A DNA stretch of 64,000 nucleotides. It comes from Thiocystis violascens (GTDB lineage Bacteria > Pseudomonadota > Gammaproteobacteria > Chromatiales > Chromatiaceae). Positions 33,706 through 43,156 of the stretch are shown piece by piece. The translations under genes and the position numbers were made by a program. The notes under the pieces were generated by a model that was given only the letters and a program-made list of their open reading frames with translations, was not told the origin of the DNA and did no database searches. The stretch lies in assembly GCA_020721065.1 (NCBI GenBank), contig DYNM01000005.1, positions 1 to 64,000 on the forward strand. The letters are read 5' to 3'. Positions within the stretch are counted from its first letter, which is position 1; every line of letters starts with the position of its first letter.

Positions 33706-34266
33706 TCATTTGATACTATCGAGTATTAGCAAACGGTAAAGAAAGACATCGCCATTGTGATTGCGCAACACGAGGCGTCCTTGATCAAGTGCGAATTCAA
33801 AGCTCTGGGTAAAGTTTTCGCGCTGATTGGTCAAGGCGACGCGCCCATTGCCAACCACAATGTCACCATCAATCGCGCCCTGACAGGGTGCGTACAGTCG
33901 ATAACGCTGGCGCTGCACAATCAACAAACCGCCTTGATTATCTTCCCAAATTCCTTCTAATGCGGTGGATGGTGCCGCCACTCCGCCCGCTGACCACACC
34001 TGATTGAATTGTGCCAACAATTGCTGCAACGGGACGGCGGTGGACATGCTGCCGTTCACCACTGGCGGCGGCAGTGTAGGCAACGTACTGAATGCAGAAG
34101 GAAAACCAGTGGGCGGCGGTACGCTCGCATTGGTAAATCCCATCATTTCCATCATCCGCGCAATCGCGTTAGCCATCGCCAGCGCCATCGTTTCCTGCGC
34201 CAGTGCAGGCGGCGTCACGCTCCAGCTCCAGCCAACGATGAGCAATAGGCGCAGAGTGAACGACAT
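33706..34266 (-). CDS. Uncharacterised secreted protein
   Basis: A 186-residue protein with a Sec signal peptide (MSFTLRLLLIVGWSWSV, cut near ALA-QE). A Met/Ala-rich helix follows, then a Pro-rich linker and a C-terminal beta-rich part (LEGIWEDNQGGLLIVQRQRY, YAPCQGAIDGDIVVGNGRVAL, ENFTQSFEFALDQGRLVLRN) that reads like a small barrel with a lipocalin-type GxW start. It is probably periplasmic. No family is recognised. The ATG at 34266 is preferred over an upstream TTG. Confidence 0.7.
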   Translation of the reverse strand: MSFTLRLLLIVGWSWSVTPPALAQETMALAMANAIARMMEMMGFTNASVPPPTGFPSAFSTLPTLPPPVVNGSMSTAVPLQQLLAQFNQVWSAGGVAAPSTALEGIWEDNQGGLLIVQRQRYRLYAPCQGAIDGDIVVGNGRVALTNQRENFTQSFEFALDQGRLVLRNHNGDVFLYRLLILDSIK

Positions 34267-34417
34267 AAAATTGCGCAACGCAGTACATCCATCAATTTAA
34301 TGAAAGCAGGTGACATCAAGCGCCTTGCCAAGAAAAATGCGCCATCAATGCAAGTTAGCAGTTTAACAGAGGTCGCATGACACGCCGTCAATCCCCGGTC
34401 AATTGCGTATTTTATCC

Positions 34418-34906
34418 ATGAATAATCACGATAAAATTTTGATTCAATTGCGTTTACAAACGCTGGCGCTACAGCGCAGCGGGCAGGTGCTGGCACAGTA
34501 TCCGGTTTCCACCGCTCGCAACGGCGCGGGTGAACAGCGCGGCAGCGGCTGCACCCCACGCGGACGGCATCGGATTCGGCTGCGGATTGGCGCGGGATGT
34601 CCGCTCGGCACCGTGTTTCGTGGGCGGCGTCCGACCGGCGAACGTTATAACGCGGCGCTGGCAGCGGCGCAGCCGGAGCGCGATTGGATTTTGACGCGGA
34701 TTTTGTGGCTGACGGGGTGCGAAGTGGGCGTTAATCGTGGCGGAACTGTGGATACGCTGCGGCGCTACATTTACATTCACGGCTGCCCAGACAGCGAGCC
34801 AATGGGAGAACCGCGCTCACATGGTTGTATTCGGATGCGCAATCACGATTTAATTGCATTATTTGCGCAAACAACAAGCGGAATGTGCGTTGAGATTTGT
34901 GAGTAA
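34418..34906 (+). CDS. L,D-transpeptidase (YkuD) family protein
   Basis: A 162-residue protein that is almost only the YkuD catalytic domain: early LQTLALQRSGQVLAQYPVST, then GSGCTPRGRHRIR, YIYIHGCPD, and the active-site motif EPRSHGCIRM with the catalytic Cys and His. These enzymes form 3-3 cross-links in peptidoglycan or attach lipoproteins. No signal peptide or membrane anchor is present, which is unusual for a periplasmic enzyme but is also seen in ErfK-like paralogues of this short type. A terminator follows. Confidence 0.88.
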   Translation: MNNHDKILIQLRLQTLALQRSGQVLAQYPVSTARNGAGEQRGSGCTPRGRHRIRLRIGAGCPLGTVFRGRRPTGERYNAALAAAQPERDWILTRILWLTGCEVGVNRGGTVDTLRRYIYIHGCPDSEPMGEPRSHGCIRMRNHDLIALFAQTTSGMCVEICE

Positions 34907-34915
34907 TTCATTATG

Positions 34916-34954
34916 AAACGCCGCCAACTTTTTGTGCTTCAGCAAGCGGCGTTT
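34916..34954. terminator. Bidirectional terminator between the L,D-transpeptidase gene and glgC
   Basis: AAACGCCGC (34916-34924) pairs with GCGGCGTTT (34946-34954) and is followed by TTAATTA. The A/T ends allow it to work for both convergent genes. The 21-nt loop makes it weaker than the one after nifM. Confidence 0.65.
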
Positions 34955-34964
34955 TAATTAACGC

Positions 34965-36227
34965 TTATTCAGAATAACCACCGCGTCCAGAACCGCGATT
35001 ATCTCGCGCAAAATAATTCACGCGCCCCATTGGTACCACTGTCACGCCGCCTTCACTGACATGAAACCGTTGCCGATCTTGCACTGAATCAAAGCCGATT
35101 TGTTCACCCGCTGCAATCACATTGTGACGATCCACAATCACGCGCCGTAACCGCGCTCCGCGACATACCCGCACATAATCCATAATCACACAATCTTCCA
35201 ACACCACATCTTCTTCAATCACCGCTTCGCGGCGAATAATTGAATTACTGATCTTGGCACCTTCGTGAATCATGGTCGCAGCGGCCAATAAACTGTTGCG
35301 AATTTCACCGCCAAGAATACGCGCCACTGGGCCCTGATAACCGCTGGAAAAAATCGGCCAATCGGGATTAAACATATCAAAAACAGGTTGATGCCCCAAT
35401 ACATCTTGATGCGCTTCAAAATACGCATCAATTGTCCCTAAATCGCGCCAATACATCCGATTTTCATACGGCAAAATGCCCGGCACTTCATTGGTTGCAA
35501 AGTCGTATGCAAATAAACGATGGGTGCGCAATAAACGCGGCAAAACATGTTGACCGAAATCTGTTTCACCAGCTTCCTGCGCTTCTTTTAATGCCTTCAC
35601 TAAAACGTCAGCATTAAAAATGTAATTTCCCATTGATGCGAAGGCTTGCGATGGATCGGATGCCATTGGTGTTGGATGTTCAGGTTTTTCTTCAAAAGCC
35701 TGAATTTGTCCATTGCCATCAGCCGCAATGACGCCAAAACCTTGTGCATCACGCAGCGGCACTGGCAACGCAGCAATGGTGACATCAGCGTTGCGTTCCT
35801 GATGAAAATCAACCATCTGGCGGATGTCCATCCGATAAATGTGATCAGCACCGAATACCGCTACTAAATTCGGGCGATGTTCTTCAATCAAATTGATATT
35901 TTGATTGATCGCATCGGCAGTGCCTTGAAACCAATTCTCACCGGTCATCATTTGTGGCGGCACCACCGTCACAAATTGGCTTTGTAATAATGGAGAAATC
36001 GTCCATGCCTTGCGCACATGTTCAATCAATGCCTGTGATTTGTATTGCACCAGCAAATAAATGGTCGAAATCTGCGAATTGACTAAATTACTTAATACAA
36101 AATCAACGATCCGATAGCGTGCGCCAAAAGGCACCGACGGCTTGGAACGTCCGGTCGTGAGTGGTTGCAGCCGTGCGCCTTGGCCACCGGCCATAACAAA
36201 GGCAATGATCCGTTCGTTGTGGTGCAT
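34965..36227 (-). CDS. glgC: Glucose-1-phosphate adenylyltransferase
   Basis: Makes ADP-glucose for glycogen synthesis. The 420-residue protein has the nucleotidyltransferase motif VMAGGQGARLQPLTTGRSKP, the IVDFVLSNLVNS segment and FGADHIYRMD. FEEKPEHP carries the sugar-phosphate site, and a C-terminal left-handed beta-helix follows. The ATG at 36227 gives MHHNERIIAFVMAGG and follows GGAG; upstream in-frame codons are not family-like. No other glg gene is adjacent. A leader hairpin lies just upstream. Confidence 0.95.
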   Translation of the reverse strand: MHHNERIIAFVMAGGQGARLQPLTTGRSKPSVPFGARYRIVDFVLSNLVNSQISTIYLLVQYKSQALIEHVRKAWTISPLLQSQFVTVVPPQMMTGENWFQGTADAINQNINLIEEHRPNLVAVFGADHIYRMDIRQMVDFHQERNADVTIAALPVPLRDAQGFGVIAADGNGQIQAFEEKPEHPTPMASDPSQAFASMGNYIFNADVLVKALKEAQEAGETDFGQHVLPRLLRTHRLFAYDFATNEVPGILPYENRMYWRDLGTIDAYFEAHQDVLGHQPVFDMFNPDWPIFSSGYQGPVARILGGEIRNSLLAAATMIHEGAKISNSIIRREAVIEEDVVLEDCVIMDYVRVCRGARLRRVIVDRHNVIAAGEQIGFDSVQDRQRFHVSEGGVTVVPMGRVNYFARDNRGSGRGGYSE

Positions 36228-36242
36228 AAAAAATCTCCGCAA

Positions 36243-36257
36243 GCCCCTAATTGGGGC
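36243..36257 (-). promoter_or_regulatory. Hairpin in the glgC leader
   Basis: GCCCC-TAATT-GGGGC is a perfect 5-bp GC stem 15 bp upstream of the glgC ATG, close to the GGAG site. It may affect translation of glgC or be a relic of a terminator; no T-tract lies directly after it. Confidence 0.4.
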
Positions 36258-36294
36258 GGTTTTAATTGGAACGTACTGGCTCTTGCGCTGCGCA

Positions 36295-36861
36295 TCATAA
36301 ACCGCTCGCCTCAGTTTGGGGCGGGAAATCCGCACCTTCAGCGATCTCTCGCAGCGCCCGAAATAACTTGCGCGGTGCATCCGGTTTGCCGCGTTCCGTA
36401 TCGCGCTGCGCGGCGCGAATTAACGTGCGCAATGCTTGGCGATCCACATCGGGATAGTGCGTAATGAATTCTGCCAACGCGGCATCGCCTTCAATAATGA
36501 AGCGTTCGCGCCAGCGTTCCAGCGCGTGAAAATGCGCTGTCTGGGCGCGTTCACGTTCACCGTTATCAGTCATCAATAATTGCACGGCGGCCATATCTTC
36601 GCGTTCTAATAAATTCGCAATACGTTTCCAATGTCGGCCGCGAGCGCGTGGGTCTTTAATACGCGGTGTTTCATCAATTGCCAGCCACGTTGCCGCACTT
36701 AAATTGAGTTGTTCTAATTCACGGCGCGGCAATGTAACTAAGCGTTCTGCTAAAGTTTGTAGCGCCAGTTTATCGCGTTTGATTTGGCTTTTACTCGGCC
36801 CGTCAAATGCAACCGGTTCATCCAGCATTTCGGTGGCACTATCATATTGAAATATCGTCAT
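36295..36861 (-). CDS. darP: Ribosome-associated protein DarP (YjgA, DUF615)
   Basis: A 188-residue cytoplasmic protein that helps late assembly of the 50S subunit. It shows the DUF615 pattern: GPSKSQIKRDKLALQTLAERLV, LPRRELEQL, ARGRHWKRIANLLEREDM and a C-terminal RKLFRALREI. Its ATG overlaps the stop of recJ (ATGA), so the two are co-translated. Confidence 0.92.
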   Translation of the reverse strand: MTIFQYDSATEMLDEPVAFDGPSKSQIKRDKLALQTLAERLVTLPRRELEQLNLSAATWLAIDETPRIKDPRARGRHWKRIANLLEREDMAAVQLLMTDNGERERAQTAHFHALERWRERFIIEGDAALAEFITHYPDVDRQALRTLIRAAQRDTERGKPDAPRKLFRALREIAEGADFPPQTEASGL

Positions 36862-38576
36862 CTTGATTCACTCATTTGTATCGCTTTTACTAATAACTGC
36901 GGTGAGCGTACTCCGCGATATTCATTCACATCGAATTGATACACCAAACGCACTGCTTGCCCTACGCTCGGCACTGATGCAGCGAGATTGAAGCCAATTG
37001 CATTCAATTCTGTTCCGCTCGCAGTGCTGACTTGTAATTTCACATGCCGCTCTTTTAATAGCCGCACCTGTTGCACGGTGAAGACATCATCAAAACACGG
37101 TTCCGCAAAACCCTTGCCCCACGGTCCAGCAGTGCGCAGTGCCTCGGCGGTTTCCAGCGTCAATAACTGCGGCGGCAGCGCCCCGTCCGAATCCCACTCC
37201 GGCTGCGGTGGCAGATCGCCAATTTGCAGCCGCACCGCGTCAATAAATGCGGCTTGAAAGCGGTCGTAATCGGCAGCGCGAAGCGTCAGCCCCGCCGCTT
37301 GCGCGTGTCCGCCAAACTGTTCAATCAGCTCCGGCTGATCACGCTTGACCTGCGCGAGCGCGTCGCGCAGATGCACGCTGTCAATCGAGCGTCCCGACCC
37401 GCGCAGGCGTCCCTCATGCGCCGGAGCAAACGCCAGCACCGGACGGTGATATTGCTCCCGAATCCGCGCTGCCACGATGCCGGTCACGCCTTGATGCCAG
37501 TCATCACCGCGCAAACACAGCGCCACCGGCAACTGCGTTCCGTCCAGCGCCAGCGTGTCCAGCAACCACTCCGCTTCCGCCTGCATTTCCGTTTGCAGCT
37601 CATGGCGGCTGCGATTCAATTCATCCAACCGCTGCGCCAGCGCCAGCGCCTGCGTGAGATCGTCAGCCAGCAGACACTCCACGCCGAGCGTCATTTCCTC
37701 CAGTCGTCCAGCGGCATTCAAACGCGGTGCGATGCCAAAGCCAAAATCACTCGCAGCGGCGTGACTGAGAGCGCGACCGGCAGTTTGAAACAGCGCCCGA
37801 ATGCCGGCGCTGGCGTGTCCGGCACGAATTCGCCGCAGCCCTTGATCCACTAAAATCCGGTTATTGCGATCCAGCGGCACGACATCGGCGACCGTGCCAA
37901 GTGCCACCAAATCAAGCAGTTCATTCACATTCGGTTCCGGGCGCTGGGCGTTAAACCAGCCGCTGGCGCGGAGTTGCGAACGCAGCGCAGCGAGGAGATA
38001 AAACATCACGCCGACGCCGGCCAGATGTTTGCTGGGAAACGCGCAGCCCGGCTGATTCGGATTCACAATCGCCACCGCTGCTGGCAACTGCTCGCCGGGC
38101 AAATGATGGTCAGTAATCAGCACCGCGATGCCCAATTCCTGCGCCAGCGCCACTGCCGCCACGCTGGTGATGCCGTTATCGACGGTGATAATGAGCGACG
38201 GCTGCTGCGCGGCTGCCAGTGCCACCACTTCAGGACTCAAGCCATAACCAAAGCGAAACCGGCTCGGCAGCAGATATGACACCTGCGCTGCGCCCAGCGC
38301 CCGCAGTCCGCGCACCGCCACTGCGCAGGCCGTCGCGCCATCGGCGTCATAATCACCAATCACCATCAAATGACCGCCGCAGCGCAATTCCAGCTCCAGC
38401 CGATCTAACGCTGCGGGCAGTCCGTGCAGTAATTGTGCGGGAGCCAGCGCCGCCAAGCCGGGTGTGGCCGCAACGTCAGCGGTGATGCCGCGATTGGCAT
38501 ATAACGCTTGCAGCAGCGCCGTCGGTGTGGTCGCAGCGGCAATAGCGGCGTGATGAGGAAGGCGGCGAATGTGCAT
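36858..38576 (-). CDS. recJ: Single-stranded-DNA-specific exonuclease RecJ
   Basis: A 5'-3' ssDNA exonuclease of RecF-pathway recombination and mismatch repair. The 572-residue protein has the DHH-family motifs VIGDYDADGATA, TVDNGITS, TDHHLPGEQLP, and the DHHA1 segment GRSIDSVHLRDAL with GGHAQAAGLTL. The start ATG at 38576 is followed by IRRLPHHAA. It precedes darP in a two-gene operon. Confidence 0.95.
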   Translation of the reverse strand: MHIRRLPHHAAIAAATTPTALLQALYANRGITADVAATPGLAALAPAQLLHGLPAALDRLELELRCGGHLMVIGDYDADGATACAVAVRGLRALGAAQVSYLLPSRFRFGYGLSPEVVALAAAQQPSLIITVDNGITSVAAVALAQELGIAVLITDHHLPGEQLPAAVAIVNPNQPGCAFPSKHLAGVGVMFYLLAALRSQLRASGWFNAQRPEPNVNELLDLVALGTVADVVPLDRNNRILVDQGLRRIRAGHASAGIRALFQTAGRALSHAAASDFGFGIAPRLNAAGRLEEMTLGVECLLADDLTQALALAQRLDELNRSRHELQTEMQAEAEWLLDTLALDGTQLPVALCLRGDDWHQGVTGIVAARIREQYHRPVLAFAPAHEGRLRGSGRSIDSVHLRDALAQVKRDQPELIEQFGGHAQAAGLTLRAADYDRFQAAFIDAVRLQIGDLPPQPEWDSDGALPPQLLTLETAEALRTAGPWGKGFAEPCFDDVFTVQQVRLLKERHVKLQVSTASGTELNAIGFNLAASVPSVGQAVRLVYQFDVNEYRGVRSPQLLVKAIQMSESR

Positions 38577-38578
38577 GA

Positions 38579-38608
38579 GTTGTCAGTTGTCGGTTGTCAG
38601 TTGTCGGT
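38579..38608. repeat. Short tandem repeat upstream of recJ
   Basis: GTTGTCAGTTGTCG occurs twice in direct tandem plus a GTT start of a third unit. The same motif is part of the terminal-inverted-repeat elements (about 1229-1251 in copy 1, inverted in copy 3), so this may be a remnant of such an element. Confidence 0.6.
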
Positions 38609-38742
38609 TAAATTTTGCCACAGCAGATGCCGCATAATTCAATAACTACGTTTTATCAACGCACTGCAACCGATAAACAGACACCATTTCAGCATTGCGC
38701 TGATCACTGCCAACTTTTTTCAACCCAACGGAGAACCTCGTC

Positions 38743-40575
38743 ATGTGCGGCATCGTCGGTGCTATCGCTCAACGTCCCGTCGCAGCCATCCTGTTGGAAG
38801 GCTTACGGCGGCTGGAATATCGCGGTTATGACTCCGCCGGCATCGCGGTGTTAAATCCTGATGGTCAACTCAACCGCGCTCGCACACTCGGCAAAGTCGC
38901 ACGGCTGGCGGAAGCCGTCGCCGCGCAGCCGCTGCCCGGCTTGCTCGGCATCGCCCACACGCGCTGGGCCACGCACGGCGAACCCGCCACTCATAACGCG
39001 CATCCGCACATTTGCCGCGACCGCTGCGCGGTGGTTCACAACGGCATCATCGAAAATCACGAGCTGCTGCGCGAACAGCAACGCGCTGCCGGTCATCGTT
39101 TCACCTCCGAGACCGACACCGAAGTCATCGTTCACGCGCTGTATGACGCGCTCGCTGCTGGCTTATCGTTGATTGATGCCGTGCGCCAGACGACCGCGCA
39201 GTTGCAAGGCGCATACGCGCTCGGCGTGATTGATCGCCATGATCCTGAGCGGTTGGTGGCAGCGCGACAAGGCAGTCCGCTGGTGATTGGGATCGGCTTT
39301 GGTGAGCATTTCATCGCTTCCGACGTATTCGCGCTGCTGCCCGTCACCAATCGCTTCATCTTTTTAGAAGAGGGCGATCTCGCCGAATTGACCCGCGAAA
39401 CGGTGCGGATTTGGAACGCAGCCGGGGAACTGGTGGAGCGTCCGCTGAAAACCTCGCAAGTCACCGCCGAAGCTGCCGAGCGCGGCAGTTATCGCCATTT
39501 CATGTTGAAAGAAATTTTTGAGCAGCCGCAGGCGCTGGCGGCCACGCTCGAAGGGCGGCTGTTGGCAGAGCGCGTGTTGCCAGAAAGTTTTGGCACCCAA
39601 GCCGCCGCACTTTTCAGCCAGATTCAAGCCGTGACCATCGTCGCCTGCGGCACCAGTTTTCACGCCGCGCTGGTCGCTCGGCACTGGCTGGAAGCACTCG
39701 CAGGTCTGCCGTGTCAGGTCGAAGTTGCCAGCGAATATCGCTATCGCGCCCACGTCGTGCCGACGCAGGCGCTGTTTGTGACCATTTCCCAATCGGGCGA
39801 AACCGCCGACACGCTCGCGGCGCTGCGGCTGGCGCAAGCCTCGGGTTACGCCGCCACGCTGGCGATTTGCAACGTGCCGGAAAGTTCGCTGGTGCGCGAG
39901 TCGGATTTAGTGCTGCTGACTCGCGCCGGACCGGAAATCGGCGTCGCCTCCACCAAAGCCTTCACCACGCAATTGACCGCGCTGTTGCTGCTGACCATTG
40001 CGTTGGGACGTTGTCAGCGTTTGGATGCGACCGAAGAAGCGCGTTTAGTCACGTTGCTGCGCAGCGTGCCGAAACAGTTGGAAGCGGTGCTGGCGCTGGA
40101 TACGCAGATCGCTGCATTGGCAGAACAATTTGTGGATAAGCAGCACACCTTATTTCTGGGGCGCGGGACGCAATATCCGATTGCATTGGAAGGCGCACTC
40201 AAACTCAAAGAAATTTCTTATATTCACGCTGAAGCATATCCCGCTGGTGAATTAAAACACGGGCCGCTGGCGCTGATTGATGAAGAAATGCCGGTGGTGG
40301 TGGTGGCACCAAATAACGCGCTATTAGAAAAACTGAAATCGAATTTAGAAGAAGTGCGGGCGCGAGGCGGACAATTATTTGTGTTTGCGGATTCGCAAGT
40401 GGCGCTAACTGCCAGTGCTGGCGTCACAATCATTCGGCTCCCGGAAACGGATGATCTGCTCGCACCATTGATTTTTACCGTTCCGCTGCAATTATTGGCA
40501 TATCACGTCGCCGTTTTGAAAGGTACCGATGTTGATCAGCCGCGCAATCTTGCTAAATCGGTGACGGTGGAATAA
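38743..40575 (+). CDS. glmS: Glutamine-fructose-6-phosphate aminotransferase (isomerising)
   Basis: Makes glucosamine-6-phosphate for peptidoglycan and LPS. The 610-residue enzyme has the N-terminal Ntn glutaminase domain ([12 protein letters not shown], with Cys2 as nucleophile; [22 protein letters not shown]) and two SIS sugar-isomerase domains ([57 protein letters not shown]). A good RBS (CGGAGAA) precedes the ATG. No glmU is adjacent and no glmS ribozyme is seen. Confidence 0.97.
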   Translation: MCGIVGAIAQRPVAAILLEGLRRLEYRGYDSAGIAVLNPDGQLNRARTLGKVARLAEAVAAQPLPGLLGIAHTRWATHGEPATHNAHPHICRDRCAVVHNGIIENHELLREQQRAAGHRFTSETDTEVIVHALYDALAAGLSLIDAVRQTTAQLQGAYALGVIDRHDPERLVAARQGSPLVIGIGFGEHFIASDVFALLPVTNRFIFLEEGDLAELTRETVRIWNAAGELVERPLKTSQVTAEAAERGSYRHFMLKEIFEQPQALAATLEGRLLAERVLPESFGTQAAALFSQIQAVTIVACGTSFHAALVARHWLEALAGLPCQVEVASEYRYRAHVVPTQALFVTISQSGETADTLAALRLAQASGYAATLAICNVPESSLVRESDLVLLTRAGPEIGVASTKAFTTQLTALLLLTIALGRCQRLDATEEARLVTLLRSVPKQLEAVLALDTQIAALAEQFVDKQHTLFLGRGTQYPIALEGALKLKEISYIHAEAYPAGELKHGPLALIDEEMPVVVVAPNNALLEKLKSNLEEVRARGGQLFVFADSQVALTASAGVTIIRLPETDDLLAPLIFTVPLQLLAYHVAVLKGTDVDQPRNLAKSVTVE

Positions 40576-40601
40576 AAAACCGCAGTTGTTTTGTCATTGA
40601 G

Positions 40602-40666
40602 TCCTCCAACTTTTTTATCAAGGGAAGTGAAATAACCCTGTTGTGTAACACAAGAAAGTTGGAGGA
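40602..40666. repeat. Structured inverted repeat between glmS and the DUF1631 gene
   Basis: TCCTCCAACTTT (40602-40613) pairs exactly with AAAGTTGGAGGA (40655-40666). The 41-nt interior holds a second dyad, TTGTG-TAA-CACAA (40641-40653), so the transcript could fold into a branched hairpin. The left arm is followed by T residues. It could be a terminator-like structure, a small RNA or a mobile palindrome. Confidence 0.6.
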
Positions 40667-40716
40667 ATTTTGAAATCGAGCCTTGATTACAGCCACAGCA
40701 TCGTATTGTCGTGTCC

Positions 40717-42960
40717 ATGTTAGAAGCCGCAGCACTTGCTCTTCTCACTGCTTGCCGTGATCGCCTCATCCAAGGCGTTATCACCGCGTTTACGCAGCAT
40801 CTTGATCGTATTAAAGATGAATTTCTCAGCCGGGCGGATCACGCCGCCACGCTAGAACAGCAACAACTGTGTTTCGCTGCCCTCAACTTGCTTGCAAATC
40901 GGATGCCCGCAGTGGTGGAACGTTTCCGCCGGGTGTACGCCGCTCGTTTTGATGCCAGTGTCACTGCCCTTCACACGCCGCCGCCAGCAACTGCTGAATT
41001 CACCTTGCCGGATGAATTGAGCTTGATTGATCCTGATGATTTTGAACGGGATTTAGCGATCAATAAATTATCCAGCCGCGCTGCTTTCAATTGTTCTCAA
41101 CATCTCGTTGCGTTGGATCGGCGGTTGGCAATTTTGTTGCAGATGCAGCGGCTGAGTCAGGATGATAACCCCTTGTATCCAGCAACGATTTTTAACGCGC
41201 TGTTGCAAACGCTCACTGAGCTGGATTTGGAGCGGACGCTGGCGCTGCCGGTGTTGCAAGCCTTTGAACGTCACACCGCCGCTGCATTGCCCGAGCTGTA
41301 CGCCGCGCTCAATCGTCAGCTTGCCGCTGCTGGCGTGTTGCCGACGATGCCCGACACAGCGCCAGCTCCGGCGGCAAGCAGTACGGCGGCGCTGCCAACT
41401 GGATCACGATCTGGCGCGGCGAGTGGCGCGGTGCTGCCAGCGCGGGCTGGGCACGCGGCGAGCAGCGGCAGTTCTGGCTTGAGTGGCGCGGGTGAGATGG
41501 CGGATGCCAACGAGGATGTGTTTAGTCAATTGTTGCAAGCGATTCAAATCGCCAATCGCGCTGGAACTGCGTTTGCACCTGCGCCTGCGCTGAACACGCG
41601 GATCAATCTGGCACCAACTGCGCCACTTGCGCCGCCGCGTCGCAGTGGTGCGGCAACGCCTGTCAGCGTTCATCAATTGTTGGATGCGTTGGGACAGATG
41701 CAACACGGTCTGGCGGAACTGCGCACACTGCCGAATGTGGAACCCGTCGCGCTGGCGCTGGAACAAGACGATGTGTTGCAACAATTTCGTGCCACGCCAC
41801 TGGCGCAGTGGTCGCATCCGCTTGATGCGATGACGATTGACATCGTGTCGATGCTGTTTGAGGCAATGTTTCACGATCCCGATTTGCCGGCGTCGCTGCG
41901 GGTGGAAATTGCCAAATTGCAGATTCCGGTGCTCAAGGTGGCGCTGTTGGATAAACGCTTTTTTTCCGAGCGTCATCATCCAGCGCGGCGGTTGCTTGAC
42001 ACCATCGCCACCGCCGGGCTGGGGCGCGGTCAAGAAGATGAGGCGCGGCTGACGGCAGAAATTGCCGCTGTGGTGGAGGCAGTGGTTAGCGGTTTTGATG
42101 TTGATATTCAGGTATTTAGCGAGCAAGTGCAGCGCCTAGAAACCTTTTTGCAGGTTGAGGAACAGCGAGCGCAAGCGCAGACGCAGCCGGTGGTGACACA
42201 GTTGGCGACGGCGGAACAGCATGAAATGGTGCAACAGCGCGTGGCGGCAGTGGTGCAGGCGCGGCTGGCGTTGACGATGCCGCCGTTAATCGCAGATTTT
42301 TTGGAGCGGCATTGGCGCTTGGTGTTGGCGGCGATTGCGCAGCAACACGACGTCACGAGCGCGGCTTGGCAAGAAGCGGTGACGTTGATGGATGAATTGA
42401 TGTGGAGCGTCACGCCGAAAACGACCGCTGGGGAACGCGAGCGCCTGCTGAAATTGCTGCCCAATTTGCTCAAACGGCTGCGGCAAAATCTTGAACAATT
42501 ACAATTAGATGAAGCATGGGAAGCGTTTTTTAGCGAGCTGATCCGACTCCACATGGCCGCGCTGCGACCTGATCCGGTGCCAGCGTTACCAACGACCACG
42601 CGCCCGCCACCTGCGCCAGCGGTCATCAATTCACCGGCGGCGATCCCAGCGCCCGTTGTGGAAGAGGCGATGCCAACAGAAATTGATCCACAACTACAAT
42701 TGGTGCAAGCATTAGAAGTTGGTGCATGGTTTGAATTTCATAGCGAACGCGGCACGCGTAAAACGTTGCGCTTAAATTGGATTAGTGACTTAAAGCGCGT
42801 GTATTTATTCACGAATCGTCAAGGAGAAAATGCTATGACATTAGCGGTAGAAAGTTTAGCGGAACATTTGCGCAAAGGTACGGCACGTTTATTGAGTCAA
42901 AACCCATTAACAGATCGGGCAGTGGCGCAGGTATTTGAAAAAATCAAACCGCCGATATAA
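40717..42960 (+). CDS. DUF1631 family protein
   Basis: A large cytoplasmic protein of about 747 residues. The N-terminal part is helical (LTACRDRLIQGVITAFTQHL, PDELSLIDPDDFERDLAINK, NALLQTLTELDLERTLALP) and typical of DUF1631. A low-complexity Ala/Ser/Gly linker follows near 215-265, then a second helical region (DIVSMLFEAMFHDPDLPASL). The C-terminal segment WFEFHSERGTRKTLRLNW is beta-rich and resembles the PilZ-like end seen in this family, some members of which are linked to c-di-GMP. An early GTG at 40711 is an alternative to the ATG at 40717. Confidence 0.82.
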   Translation: MLEAAALALLTACRDRLIQGVITAFTQHLDRIKDEFLSRADHAATLEQQQLCFAALNLLANRMPAVVERFRRVYAARFDASVTALHTPPPATAEFTLPDELSLIDPDDFERDLAINKLSSRAAFNCSQHLVALDRRLAILLQMQRLSQDDNPLYPATIFNALLQTLTELDLERTLALPVLQAFERHTAAALPELYAALNRQLAAAGVLPTMPDTAPAPAASSTAALPTGSRSGAASGAVLPARAGHAASSGSSGLSGAGEMADANEDVFSQLLQAIQIANRAGTAFAPAPALNTRINLAPTAPLAPPRRSGAATPVSVHQLLDALGQMQHGLAELRTLPNVEPVALALEQDDVLQQFRATPLAQWSHPLDAMTIDIVSMLFEAMFHDPDLPASLRVEIAKLQIPVLKVALLDKRFFSERHHPARRLLDTIATAGLGRGQEDEARLTAEIAAVVEAVVSGFDVDIQVFSEQVQRLETFLQVEEQRAQAQTQPVVTQLATAEQHEMVQQRVAAVVQARLALTMPPLIADFLERHWRLVLAAIAQQHDVTSAAWQEAVTLMDELMWSVTPKTTAGERERLLKLLPNLLKRLRQNLEQLQLDEAWEAFFSELIRLHMAALRPDPVPALPTTTRPPPAPAVINSPAAIPAPVVEEAMPTEIDPQLQLVQALEVGAWFEFHSERGTRKTLRLNWISDLKRVYLFTNRQGENAMTLAVESLAEHLRKGTARLLSQNPLTDRAVAQVFEKIKPPI

Positions 42961-42996
42961 TGGCACCTGTGAATTGCAATAACAACTAAGCAGTTT

Positions 42997-43090
42997 AGGA
43001 ATGAGGCAGTTATGGTATCAACGATTGATAATCACCATGCTTTTTACTGACAACTGACAACTTGAATCATTTATTGCAACTGCGTCAAAC
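42997..43090. repeat. Terminal-inverted-repeat element, copy 3 (opposite orientation)
   Basis: AGGAATGAGGCAGTTATG at one end and GCAACTGCGTCAAAC at the other. Read in reverse complement, it shows TTGCA, AGTTGTCAGTTGTCAG and TAAAAAGCATGGT in the same order as copy 1 at 1211-1307. Copies 41 kb apart show that the element is dispersed. Confidence 0.65.
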
Positions 43091-43156
43091 TAAAGTTAAA
43101 AAACAGCGTTTATCAGTACAACATAACAATAACAGTATCATTTGAGGATCATTGTC

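Noticed and set aside
38608..38742. glmS ribozyme or riboswitch upstream of glmS
   Set aside because: No such structure was recognised, and the ribozyme is a Gram-positive feature.
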